Assembly (NCBI GenBank): GCA_020633495.1
Contig: JACKDR010000032.1
Location: 18,066-82,065 of the forward strand
Length of the DNA stretch: 64,000 nucleotides
Source: Kofleriaceae bacterium
GTDB lineage: Bacteria; Myxococcota_A; Polyangia; Haliangiales; Haliangiaceae
Direction of reading: 5' to 3'
Below are positions 30,876-38,800 of this stretch, piece by piece (within the stretch, counting starts at the first letter, position 1; each line of letters starts with the position of its first letter). The position numbers and the translations under genes were made by a program. The notes under the pieces were generated by a model that was given only the letters and a program-made list of their open reading frames with translations, was not told where the DNA came from and did not search any database.

Positions 30876-31693
30876 TCACCCCCGCGACCTTCGCGCTCGC
30901 CGTCGACGGCGGCGTCTGCACGATCACCCTCGATCGCCCGGATCGCCTCAACGCCCTGACCTTCGAGGTCTACCAGGAGCTGGCCGAGACCTTCGAGCGC
31001 CTCGACGGCTTCGACGAGGTCCGCGCTGTCGTCATCACCGGCCGCGGCCGCGGCTTCTGCTCCGGCGGCGACCAGGTCGACATCATCCAGCGCCTGCTCG
31101 GCCGCTCGACCCCGGAGCTGCTCGCGTTCACCCGCGCCACCGGCCGCCTGATCGAGGCGATCCGGCGCTGCCGCCGCCCGGTGGTCGCGGCGGTCAACGG
31201 CGTCGCGGTCGGCGCCGGCGCGGTGATCGCGTGCGCCTCCGACCTGCGGATCGCCGCGGCGGGCGCGAAGTTCGGCTTCATCTTCCCGCAGGTCGGGCTG
31301 TCGGGCGCCGACATGGGCGTGACCTACCTGCTGCCGCGGATCGTCGGCCTCGGCCACGCCTCGGAGCTCTTGTTCTTCGGCGACGTCATCGACGCCGCCA
31401 CCGCGCTGCGCATGGGCCTGGTCAACCGGGTCGAGGACACCCCCGAGGCCGCGGTCGCGACCGCGCAGGCGTGGGCGCAGCGCCTGGCCCGCGGCCCCGC
31501 GTTCGCCCACGCCATGACCAAGCAGATGCTCGAGAGCGAGCACACGATGGCGCTCGGCGAGGCCATCGAGGCCGAGGCCCAGGCCCAGGCGCTGTGCATG
31601 CAGCACCCCGACTTCGCCGAGGCCCGCGCCGCCCACGCCGCCAAGCGGCCGCCGCGGTTCGCCGGCGCGCCGGCGCCCGAGGGCGACGCGTGA
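30872..31693 (+). CDS. Enoyl-CoA hydratase/isomerase family protein
   Basis: A 273-residue crotonase-fold protein. Landmarks are ITLDRPDRLNALTFEVYQEL, the oxyanion-hole part RGFCSGGDQVD, and VNGVAVGAGAVIACASDLRI. At the first catalytic Glu position of enoyl-CoA hydratases (FPE) this protein has FPQ (FGFIFPQVGLSG); the second Glu region, ASELLFFGD, keeps Glu. The change suggests an altered reaction such as isomerase or ring-opening type chemistry. ATG overlaps the RidA-like stop (ATGA). Third gene of the CoA-thioester operon. Confidence 0.87.
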   Translation: MITPATFALAVDGGVCTITLDRPDRLNALTFEVYQELAETFERLDGFDEVRAVVITGRGRGFCSGGDQVDIIQRLLGRSTPELLAFTRATGRLIEAIRRCRRPVVAAVNGVAVGAGAVIACASDLRIAAAGAKFGFIFPQVGLSGADMGVTYLLPRIVGLGHASELLFFGDVIDAATALRMGLVNRVEDTPEAAVATAQAWAQRLARGPAFAHAMTKQMLESEHTMALGEAIEAEAQAQALCMQHPDFAEARAAHAAKRPPRFAGAPAPEGDA

Positions 31694-32865
31694 GCGACGC
31701 CGCGGCCGGCCGGCTGTCGACGGCCGACCTGCCGATGTTCTTCGAGCCGCACCACCACGACCTGGCCGCGCGCCTGGTCGCGGCGGCGCCGGCGATCGCC
31801 GCCGCCGAGGCCGCCGCCGACGAGCCGGCTCGCGATCGCGCCGCCGTCGCCGCGATGGCCGACGCCGGCCTGTTCGCGCTGGTCGCGCCGCCCGACGGCG
31901 CGGTCGACGCCTGGGCGCTGTGCCTGGCCCGCGAGATGCTGGGCCACGCGTCGCCGCGCGCCGACTCGATCTTCGCGGTCCAGGGCCTGGGCACCTACGC
32001 GCTGGGCGCCGCCGGCGGCGCGGCCCGCGCCGCCGAGCTGGCCGCCTTCGCCCGCGGCGAGCGCGTCGCGGCGTTCGCGCTGACCGAGCCCGACGCCGGC
32101 TCCGACGTCGCGGCGCTGACCACCCGCGCCACCCGTGACGGCGACGGCTGGATCCTCGACGGCGACAAGCACCTCATCTCCAACCTCGGCCTCGCCGATC
32201 ACGCCACCGTGCTGGCCACCGTCGACCCCGCCGCCGGCCGCAAGGGCATCACCGCGTTCTGGGTGCCGCTCGACGCCGCCGGCGTGACGATCACCCGCCA
32301 GGACCCGATCGCGCCGCACCCGCTGGGCGCGCTGGCGCTGCGCGGCTGCCGGGTCGGCGGCGACGCCGTCATCGGCCCGGTCGGCGGCGGCTTCCGGCTC
32401 GCGATGCAGACCCTCGACACCTACCGGGTCTCGGTCGGCGCCGCCGCGGTCGGCATGGCGCGCCGCGCCCTCGACGAGGCCGCCCGGTTCGTCCGCGCCC
32501 GCCACCAGTTCGGCAAGTCGCTGGCCGACCAGCCGCTGGTCCAGGCCCACCTCGCCGACATGATCGTCGACCTCGACGCCGCCCGGCTGCTGGTGCTGCG
32601 CGCCGCGTGGGCGCGCGATCGCGCCGCCGCCGGCGTCCGCGTCACCACCGAGGTCTCGATCGCCAAGCTGGCCGCCACCGAGGCGGCGCAGCGGGTGATC
32701 GACCGTGCGGTCCAGCTGTTCGGCGGTCGCGGCGTCCTCGCCGGCGCCGTCGTCGAGCACCTCTACCGCGCCATCCGGCCGCTGCGCATCTACGAGGGCA
32801 CCTCGGAGATCCAGCGCACCATCATCGGCCGCGCCGTCGCGGCCGCCGAGGCACCGACCCCATGA
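31690..32865 (+). CDS. Acyl-CoA dehydrogenase
   Basis: A 391-residue flavoprotein. FAD/substrate signatures are FALTEPDAGSDVAAL, DKHLISNLGLADHATV, RRALDEAARFVRARHQFGK, and RIYEGTSEIQRTIIGRA with the catalytic-base Glu in YEGT. Length is normal. GTG 31690 overlaps the hydratase stop (GTGA). It introduces or removes a double bond next to the CoA thioester; within this operon it probably acts on a ring-derived or short acyl-CoA. Electron-transfer flavoprotein genes are not in this window. Confidence 0.93.
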   Translation: MSDAAAGRLSTADLPMFFEPHHHDLAARLVAAAPAIAAAEAAADEPARDRAAVAAMADAGLFALVAPPDGAVDAWALCLAREMLGHASPRADSIFAVQGLGTYALGAAGGAARAAELAAFARGERVAAFALTEPDAGSDVAALTTRATRDGDGWILDGDKHLISNLGLADHATVLATVDPAAGRKGITAFWVPLDAAGVTITRQDPIAPHPLGALALRGCRVGGDAVIGPVGGGFRLAMQTLDTYRVSVGAAAVGMARRALDEAARFVRARHQFGKSLADQPLVQAHLADMIVDLDAARLLVLRAAWARDRAAAGVRVTTEVSIAKLAATEAAQRVIDRAVQLFGGRGVLAGAVVEHLYRAIRPLRIYEGTSEIQRTIIGRAVAAAEAPTP

Positions 32866-34565
32866 CCGCGATCAAGACCGACGCCGCCGGCCTGCCGGTG
32901 TTCCCCGAGCACTTCAACCTCGCCGACTACTTCCTGTTCGATCGGCTGCGCGAGGGCCTCGGCCACCAGATCGCGCTGCGGTTCGGCGACCGGGCGTGGA
33001 GCTACACCGACGTCGCCGAGCGCAGCCGCGCCCTGGCGCGCTGGCTGATCGACCACAACGGCCTGCCCGCCGAGGCCCGGGTCTACGTCGTCCTGCCCGA
33101 CGTGCCGCCGTTCGCGTGGAGCGTCTTCGGCACCTTCGCCGCCGGCGGCGTCCTGACCATGGGCAACCCGGTGGCGCCGACCGAGGACCTGGTCTACGTC
33201 CTCGGCTACGTCAAGGCGCGCGTCCTGATCACCACCGCCAAGGTCGCCGAGGCGATCGCGCCCAGCCTCGGCGACCTGCCGCACCTGCTGACCATCCTGC
33301 TGGTGCCCGACGCCGCCACCGGCGAGGACCCGGCCGCCGAGGTCGTCGTGCCCCCGGTCCTCAAGCGCCGCGGCGTCGAGGTGCTGTGCCTGTCGCACGC
33401 GATCACCGAGGGCCGCCGCCTCGAGCGCGTCCTGCCCCAGACCCACCGCGACGCCCCGGCGTGCTGGCTGTTCACCTCGGGCTCGACCGGCAAGCCCAAG
33501 GCGGCGATGCACAGCCACCGCGACTTCGCGTTCAACACCGAGGTCTACGCCAAGCGCACCGTCGGCTACCGGCCCGGCGACGTCACGGTCAGCGTGCCGC
33601 GGCTGTTCTTCGGCTACGCCACCGGCACCAACCTGTGGTTCCCGTTCGCGGTCGGCGCCACGGTCGGCCTGTTCAGCGAGCGGCCCACGGCCGAGAGCCT
33701 GGCCGCCGCGATCGCGCGCTACCGGCCGACGATCGTCACCAACGTGCCGACGATGCTCGGCAAGCTGCTCGACCTCGACGACGCCCGCCGCGCCGCCGGC
33801 GAGCCCGGCCTCGATCTCGGCGGCGTCCGCTTCCACCTGTCGGCCGGCGAGGCGCTGCCGCCGGCGCTGTACGAGCGGTTCGTCGGCCGCTTCGGCGGCG
33901 AGGTCTACGACGGCATCGGCTCGGCCGAGATGTTCCACATCTACTGCAGCAACCGGCCGGGCGACGTCGTCGCCGGCTCGCTGGGCCGCGCCGTCGAGGG
34001 CTACACGCTGCGGGTCCTGCCCGAGGACGCCGAGGGCCCGGGCGCGCCGCCGGTGCCGCCCGGCGAGATCGGCGTCTTGTGGGTCAAGGGCGACTCGGTC
34101 GCGCACGGCTACCACCAGGACCGCGATCGCAGCTGGCACACCTTCCACGGCCACTGGTGCCGCACGGGCGATCTGTTCCGCGTCGACGAGCACGGCTACC
34201 TGTGGTTCGCCGGCCGCGCCGACGATCTGTTCAAGGTCGGCGGCGTGTTCGTGGCGCCGCTCGAGGTCGAGGAGTGCCTGCTGCGTCACCCCGCGGTGTC
34301 GGCGGCGGCGGTGGTGCCGGCCGACGACGGCGGCCTGACCAAGCCCAAGGCGTTCGTGGTCGTGCGCCCGGATCACCGCGCGCAGGTCGCCGACGCCGCC
34401 GGCCGCGACCAGCTGGTCGCGGCGCTGCAGGCCCACGTCCGCGACCACCTGTCGAAGCACAAGTACCCGCGCTGGATCGAGGTGGTCGACGAGCTGCCGC
34501 GCAACGACCGCGGCAAGGTCGACAAGCAGGCGCTGATCGCGGCGTCGGCGGGGACGCCGGCATGA
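32862..34565 (+). CDS. Benzoate-CoA ligase family protein (aryl-CoA ligase)
   Basis: A 567-residue acyl-adenylate-forming enzyme. N-terminus FPEHFNLADYFLFDRL is typical for the benzoate/2-aminobenzoate-CoA ligase group. Core motifs: LFTSGSTGKPKAAMHSH (A3), YDGIGSAEMFHIY (A5, with substrate-pocket His), CRTGDLFRVDEHGYLWFAGR (A7/A8) and the catalytic Lys in NDRGKVDKQAL. It activates an aromatic acid to its CoA thioester using ATP, the entry step for a box-like or aminobenzoyl-CoA route. ATG overlaps the dehydrogenase stop. Exact acid unknown. Confidence 0.88.
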   Translation: MTAIKTDAAGLPVFPEHFNLADYFLFDRLREGLGHQIALRFGDRAWSYTDVAERSRALARWLIDHNGLPAEARVYVVLPDVPPFAWSVFGTFAAGGVLTMGNPVAPTEDLVYVLGYVKARVLITTAKVAEAIAPSLGDLPHLLTILLVPDAATGEDPAAEVVVPPVLKRRGVEVLCLSHAITEGRRLERVLPQTHRDAPACWLFTSGSTGKPKAAMHSHRDFAFNTEVYAKRTVGYRPGDVTVSVPRLFFGYATGTNLWFPFAVGATVGLFSERPTAESLAAAIARYRPTIVTNVPTMLGKLLDLDDARRAAGEPGLDLGGVRFHLSAGEALPPALYERFVGRFGGEVYDGIGSAEMFHIYCSNRPGDVVAGSLGRAVEGYTLRVLPEDAEGPGAPPVPPGEIGVLWVKGDSVAHGYHQDRDRSWHTFHGHWCRTGDLFRVDEHGYLWFAGRADDLFKVGGVFVAPLEVEECLLRHPAVSAAAVVPADDGGLTKPKAFVVVRPDHRAQVADAAGRDQLVAALQAHVRDHLSKHKYPRWIEVVDELPRNDRGKVDKQALIAASAGTPA

Positions 34566-35317
34566 CCGCGCGGCGCCGCCTCGGCGACCACACGACGGTG
34601 TCGCTGCGGGCGGCGCTCGACGGCGGTCGCCCGGTGGTCGCGCTGGTCCCGGTGGGCTCGGTCGAGCCCCACGGCCCGCACCTGAGCCTGCTCACCGACG
34701 TCGTCATCTCCGAGGGCGCGTGCGAGCGCGCGGCGGCCCGGCTCGAGGATCGCGGCCTGGCCGCGGTGATCGCGCCGGCGGTGCCGTACGGGGTCACCGA
34801 GTGCGCCGCCGGGTTCGCCGGCGCGGTGTCGGTGCCGGCCGAGGCCCTGACCGCGTACCTGGCGGCGGTGGCGCGCGGCCTGCTCGCCGCCGGCTGCGCC
34901 CACGTCTGCCTGGTCAACAACCACCTCGAGCCCGCGCACGATCAGGCGGTGCGCGCCGCCGCGGCCGCGGTCGGCGCCGGCGTGTCGGTGGCGTGCCCGC
35001 TGACCCGGCGCTGGGCCCGGACCCTGTCGCCCGAGTTCAAGAGCGGCGCCTGCCACGCCGGTCGCTACGAGACGTCGATCGTCCTGGCCCAGGCCCCCGA
35101 CGCCGTCGACGACGCGGCGCGCGCGGCGCTGCCCGAGGTGCCGATCAGCCTGTCCGAGCAGCTCGGCAAGGGCGTCGGCACGTTCGCCGCGATGGGCATG
35201 GATCGCGCCTACGCCGGCGCGCCCGCCGCTGCCACCGCCGCCGAGGGCGAGGACCTGCTGGCGCGGCTCGCCGAGATGGTGGTCGGCGAGGTCGTCGACG
35301 CCATGGCCGGCGCCTGA
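34562..35317 (+). CDS. Creatininase family protein
   Basis: A 251-residue metal-dependent amidohydrolase-type protein. Metal-binding motif VGSVEPHGPHLSLLTDVVIS (Glu, His, Asp), then NNHLEPAHDQAV and the conserved SGACHAGRYETSIVL. Family members include creatinine amidohydrolase, MftE and FAPy deformylase, so an amide or formamide cleavage is likely. ATG overlaps the ligase stop. As the last gene of the operon, with a Rid-like gene at the start, it hints that the degraded aromatic acid contains nitrogen. Confidence 0.87.
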   Translation: MTARRRLGDHTTVSLRAALDGGRPVVALVPVGSVEPHGPHLSLLTDVVISEGACERAAARLEDRGLAAVIAPAVPYGVTECAAGFAGAVSVPAEALTAYLAAVARGLLAAGCAHVCLVNNHLEPAHDQAVRAAAAAVGAGVSVACPLTRRWARTLSPEFKSGACHAGRYETSIVLAQAPDAVDDAARAALPEVPISLSEQLGKGVGTFAAMGMDRAYAGAPAAATAAEGEDLLARLAEMVVGEVVDAMAGA

Positions 35318-35341
35318 GGCGCGCGTCCGCGACGCGGCGGC

Positions 35342-35788
35342 TCAGGTCCGCGCCGGCAGCTGGCGGTGGTGGGTGCGGCCGCGCACGACCCGCGCCACCG
35401 GCAGCGCGCGCGCGTGCTCGCGCAGGAACTGGGCGCGCGCCGCGCGCTCGACCAGCCGGTAGGTCCCGACCGACGCGCCGAAGCCGACCAGCGCCGCCAG
35501 GGTCGCGACCAGCGGCGCGCCGATCGAGAAGGGCAGGGCGATCAGCACCGGCATCATGAACAGGAAACTGGCGCCGCCGGCGAGCACGAACGCGGGCGGC
35601 GCGAACAGGCGCTGCAGCATGCGCCGCACCGGCAGGTCGTCGGCCCAGTCGGCCTCGCAGCCGCCGCAGCGCTGGCCGAGCCGCGGCTGGTGGCGCCGGC
35701 ACACCGGTGCGTTGCAGCGGCCGCAGCGCGCCACGGCGTGGGCGTCGCAGTCGCCGCACCGTCGGCCGTCTGTCAGGCGCGCGACCAT
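35342..35788 (-). CDS. Small zinc-finger membrane protein
   Basis: A 148-residue protein. The first 50 residues carry a treble-clef/B-box-like arrangement, CGDCDAHAVARCGRCNAPVC and RRHQPRLGQRCGGC, with four CxxC-type knuckles plus His. Two TM helices follow (about 63-85 and 88-110) and then a basic tail. Similar small zinc-ribbon membrane proteins are common in Myxococcota with no known role. ATG 35788 was chosen because it directly precedes the ribbon. Convergent with the CoA operon end. Confidence 0.65.
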   Translation of the reverse strand: MVARLTDGRRCGDCDAHAVARCGRCNAPVCRRHQPRLGQRCGGCEADWADDLPVRRMLQRLFAPPAFVLAGGASFLFMMPVLIALPFSIGAPLVATLAALVGFGASVGTYRLVERAARAQFLREHARALPVARVVRGRTHHRQLPART

Positions 35789-35860
35789 GATCGAGTGTGG
35801 ACCGCGGCCGGCCGGCCGCAAGCCCGGAGACGATCAGAGGGGGCTGCTACTCCGTAGGAC

Positions 35861-36481
35861 ATGGAGGGATCCGCCGCATACGCGCGCAGCTACCTGAAGT
35901 CCGACCTGCGCAACACCCGGACGTTGCTGGGGCTGATCGAGGGCGCGAGCGGCGGCGACGCCGCGGCCGACGGCGGCGACCCCGCCGAGGCCGACGCCGC
36001 CGACGAGCCGTTACTCACCCGGCTGTCCCAGCTCGTCCACGATCTGACCGTCGGCCTGCGCGAGTCGGCCGCCGCCCTCGGTGACCTCGACCTCGACGCC
36101 CTGCGCCGCTCGGTCGAGCTGGCCGCCGAGGCCGCGGCGCGCGAGCGCCGCATCGCCGACGACACGCTGCGGCAGTGGGCGCGGTCGTTCGAGCGCCTGC
36201 TGCCGTGGTGGCAGACCCTGCCGCCGGCCGAGACCCTGCTCGACGACGCCCGCTGGCCGGCGCCGGCGCCGGGCGTGAGGGTCCTCGAGGTCGCGGTCAC
36301 CGCCGACGAGCGCTTCCGGGTCCACCACATCCAGCGGACCCGCGACCAGATCCTGAAGCGCTTCGCGAAGCACGTATCGAAGCACCCGGCGGTGCGGGCG
36401 GTCCGGTTCGTCGACGAGGCCGGCGAGGTGTTCGCCACCTGCGCCGCCGCGGCCGGCCCCGCCTCGGTCGGCTGGGCGTAG
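35861..36481 (+). CDS. Hypothetical cytosolic protein
   Basis: A 206-residue soluble protein with no family recognised. The N-terminal 40 residues are followed by an acidic linker; the middle is helical (SQLVHDLTVGLRESAAALGD, ELAAEAAARERRIADDTLRQ) and the end forms a small alpha/beta part with HHIQRTRDQILKRFAKHVSK. TACTCC lies 7 bases before the ATG, so the transcript may be leaderless. It precedes the ExbD/TolR gene by 63 bases and may be co-transcribed with it. Confidence 0.6.
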   Translation: MEGSAAYARSYLKSDLRNTRTLLGLIEGASGGDAAADGGDPAEADAADEPLLTRLSQLVHDLTVGLRESAAALGDLDLDALRRSVELAAEAAARERRIADDTLRQWARSFERLLPWWQTLPPAETLLDDARWPAPAPGVRVLEVAVTADERFRVHHIQRTRDQILKRFAKHVSKHPAVRAVRFVDEAGEVFATCAAAAGPASVGWA

Positions 36482-36544
36482 CGGCGCGGGCCGGGCCACG
36501 GCCGGCGCCGTGCAACGGCGCCCGCGGCCGCGTGTCGACGGAGC

Positions 36545-37030
36545 ATGGCCGGTTCCATCGATCCCGCGGCGGCCCCGCGGGGCAACGTCGACCTCAACAT
36601 CGTGCCGCTGATCGACCTGATGAGCTGCCTGACCGCGTTCCTGCTGGTCACCGCCGTCTGGGTCACGACCGCGCAGCTCGAGGTCCGGCCGGCCGGGCGG
36701 GGCCGGCCCGACAAGGCGCCGGTGGTCGAGCCCGAGGTGGTCTCGATCCAGGTCGAGACCGACCGGATCTGGGTCGGCACCGCCCGCACCGGCGAGCGCC
36801 TCGTCCTGCCGCGCGACGGCCGCGAGTGGGACGGCCTCGGCGACGCGGTCCGGCGCGTGCTGGCGGCCTCGGCGACGCCGCCGCGGGTCGAGCTGGCCGC
36901 GGCGAGCACCGCGGCGCGCCCGGTCCGCTACGACGACCTGGTCCACGCGATGGACGCCGTGATCGATGGCGGCGCGCCCGACGTCCGCGTCGCCGACCCG
37001 CACGAGCTGACGATCCGGCCGACGCTGTGA
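36545..37030 (+). CDS. ExbD/TolR family biopolymer transport protein
   Basis: A 161-residue protein with the ExbD/TolR pattern: a short cytoplasmic end, NLNIVPL-type start (VDLNIVPLIDLMSCLTAFLL) containing the TM-embedded Asp needed for proton use, then a periplasmic domain of about 110 residues. Such proteins work with an ExbB/TolQ channel to energise TonB, Tol or, in myxobacteria, gliding motors (AglS). No ExbB/TolQ partner is adjacent. The GltJ-like protein of this window has a TonB-like C-terminus, but the genes are 22 kb apart. Confidence 0.82.
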   Translation: MAGSIDPAAAPRGNVDLNIVPLIDLMSCLTAFLLVTAVWVTTAQLEVRPAGRGRPDKAPVVEPEVVSIQVETDRIWVGTARTGERLVLPRDGREWDGLGDAVRRVLAASATPPRVELAAASTAARPVRYDDLVHAMDAVIDGGAPDVRVADPHELTIRPTL

Positions 37031-37045
37031 CGACGCCGCGCTGGC

Positions 37046-37609
37046 TCAGCGCCCGACGCCGAGCTGGAACACGAACTCGAGGCCGAGCCCGTAGCCGGCG
37101 TCGGCCTCGCCGAACGGCTGGACGCTCAGCGCCAGGGCGATTCCGATCGACACGTCGCCCCAGTCGAGCGCGGTGTGGCTGTCGGCGTCGACCTCGGCGA
37201 CGAAGCCGGGGCGCCAGGCGTCGGGCTGCCAGTCGTAGGACGACACGCGATCGATGCCGGTCAGCTCGACGCCGGCGAGCACGCGGGTCGCGACGCCGCG
37301 GGCCGCGAGCAGCTGCTGGCGGTGGCGCAGCCCGACCAGCGCGCGGGTTCGCAGCCGCACCCGTTCGCCGCCCGAGCCGCCGGCGGGCTCGAACAGCTCG
37401 GCCTCGAGCTGGCCGGCGAGGTGGCCGAGGTACGGGCGCACCGCCAGCCGGCCGCCGAAGTCCGCGGACTGCTGGTAGTCGGCGGGCCACATCGGCACGA
37501 TGCCGCCGACTGCGACGTCGCCGTGCCATCCGTCGGCGCGGGCGGCGCCTGGCACGGCCACGCAGGCGAGGGCGGCGGTGACCGCGGCGATCCAGCCAGA
37601 CGTGCGCAT
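37046..37609 (-). CDS. Hypothetical outer-membrane beta-barrel-like protein
   Basis: A 187-residue protein with signal peptide SGWIAAVTAALACVAVPGAA cut near ARA. The mature part is made of alternating polar/hydrophobic strands (RVRLRTRALVGLRHRQQLL, DVSIGIALALSVQPF, YGLGLEFVFQLGVGR) and ends with an aromatic/hydrophobic strand, as in small outer-membrane barrels. No specific family recognised. Convergent with the ExbD gene with a 15-base gap. TAGAGT lies 10 bases before the ATG. Confidence 0.6.
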   Translation of the reverse strand: MRTSGWIAAVTAALACVAVPGAARADGWHGDVAVGGIVPMWPADYQQSADFGGRLAVRPYLGHLAGQLEAELFEPAGGSGGERVRLRTRALVGLRHRQQLLAARGVATRVLAGVELTGIDRVSSYDWQPDAWRPGFVAEVDADSHTALDWGDVSIGIALALSVQPFGEADAGYGLGLEFVFQLGVGR

Positions 37610-37682
37610 GGGCGAGCCGACTCTACTGCACCACGCCGGCGCTGCGGCGCCGGTGATCGCGGTCAGACGACCGCGCGGGGAC

Positions 37683-38198
37683 CTACTCCTTGAGGCCGTG
37701 CTTCTGCTTGATCTGGTCCATCACGCGGGCGTACTCGACGTCCCACGCGCTGGTGCCCTCTTGCAGGTTCTTGATGCGCTGGCGCACTTCCTGGTCGAGG
37801 TCGTCGTCGACCGCCATGTGCTTGCGCACGATCTCCTTGATCTTGCGGCGCAGCGTGATGTCGTCGGCGTAGACCTCGTCGACGTGCTTGCTCTGCATGA
37901 AGGTCTCGACCAGCTGGTTGCAGATCCAGGTGACCGCCTCCTCGCCGAGGCCGAAGTCCTTCTGCTCCGCCAGCTGGCGCTTGGTGCGGCCGAGCTGGCT
38001 GGTGGGCAGGCCGCGGATCTCGAGGATGTCCTTGGCCCGCTCGGTGAGCTCGCGGTCGAGTCGGATGTACTCCTTGAGCACGGATGCGACGTCGAGCTGC
38101 GCCTCGTTGGCGTCGCTCACCTCGATGTCACCGTCCGAGCCGAGCTTCTGGATGACCTCGGCGGCGATCGAGTCGACCTTCCCTGCGTAGAGCTTCAT
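37683..38198 (-). CDS. DUF507 family protein
   Basis: A 171-residue protein starting KLYAGKVDSIAAEVIQKLG, matching the N-terminus of DUF507. The sequence is internally duplicated: helices in the first half (SVLKEYIRLDRELTERAKDI) are echoed in the second (IKEIVRKHMAVDDDLDQEVR). Members are widespread in deltaproteobacterial lineages and Aquificales and have no assigned function. Cytosolic, no TM. TACAGT is 10 bases before the ATG. Base composition of codons is slightly less GC-rich than neighbours, typical for well-expressed core genes. Confidence 0.82.
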   Translation of the reverse strand: MKLYAGKVDSIAAEVIQKLGSDGDIEVSDANEAQLDVASVLKEYIRLDRELTERAKDILEIRGLPTSQLGRTKRQLAEQKDFGLGEEAVTWICNQLVETFMQSKHVDEVYADDITLRRKIKEIVRKHMAVDDDLDQEVRQRIKNLQEGTSAWDVEYARVMDQIKQKHGLKE

Positions 38199-38312
38199 GA
38201 GTGGTGGCACTGTAGGGGCGGCCCCGGGGGCGGTCAAGGTGGCGAGACGCGTTCGGTTCGGGAATTGCAGCACTTCTCCGACGGGGCGGGCGCGCGGCCG
38301 CGGCGGCCGGGC

Positions 38313-38318
38313 TATCCT
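38313..38318 (+). promoter_or_regulatory. -10 hexamer of the Nudix gene (leaderless pattern)
   Basis: TATCCT at 38313-38318 with six bases to the GTG at 38325; no -35 match is obvious. The spacing places transcription start at or beside the start codon. Confidence 0.45.
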
Positions 38319-38324
38319 GGCGCC

Positions 38325-38783
38325 GTGCCTGGCGTCCCGGTCCCCCGCGCGCGCAAGCTGGTGGTCGCCGGCCTGCTGGTCGACGACGTCGGTCGCGTCC
38401 TGGTCACCCAGCGGCGCGCCGATCAGCCGCTGCCGCTGCAGTGGGAGTTCCCCGGCGGCAAGATCGAGCCCGGCGAGTCGCCCACCGCGGCGCTGGTCCG
38501 CGAGCTGCGCGAGGAGCTGGGCGTCGAGGCCGAGGTCGGCGGCATCTGGGAGGCGCTGTTCCACGCCTACCCGGAGTTCGAGCTGATCATGCTGGTGTAC
38601 CGGTGCCGGCTCGGCCCCGACCAGGTGCCGCGCCCGGTCGAGGTCGCGGATCTGCGCTGGCGGCCGCCCGACGATCTGGGCGACCTCGACATCCTGCCCG
38701 CCGACGCGCCGCTGGTCCGCCGGCTCGCCGCCGAGGGTGCGCCGCCGTGGCGCCCCGGCTTGTTTGACCCGGGCTCGCCCTAA
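38325..38783 (+). CDS. Nudix hydrolase, MutT (8-oxo-dGTP diphosphatase)-like
   Basis: A 152-residue protein with a perfect Nudix box, GGKIEPGESPTAALVREL followed by REELGV (residues about 42-65). WEFPGGKIE and the QRR just before are typical for MutT-type (d)NTP pyrophosphohydrolases, which remove 8-oxo-dGTP. GTG 38325 is the start, as the domain begins ten residues later; the frame is open upstream but overlaps a gene on the other strand. It ends 17 bases before the kinase-like gene, whose promoter lies inside its 3' end. Confidence 0.88.
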   Translation: MPGVPVPRARKLVVAGLLVDDVGRVLVTQRRADQPLPLQWEFPGGKIEPGESPTAALVRELREELGVEAEVGGIWEALFHAYPEFELIMLVYRCRLGPDQVPRPVEVADLRWRPPDDLGDLDILPADAPLVRRLAAEGAPPWRPGLFDPGSP

Positions 38784-38793
38784 ACCCTACAAT
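38764..38793 (+). promoter_or_regulatory. Promoter of the kinase-like gene (leaderless pattern)
   Basis: TTGACC at 38764-38769, an 18-base spacer and TACAAT at 38788-38793, then seven bases to the ATG at 38801. Both hexamers are close to consensus, and there is no room for a ribosome binding site. Confidence 0.65.
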
Positions 38794-38800
38794 TTTCGCA

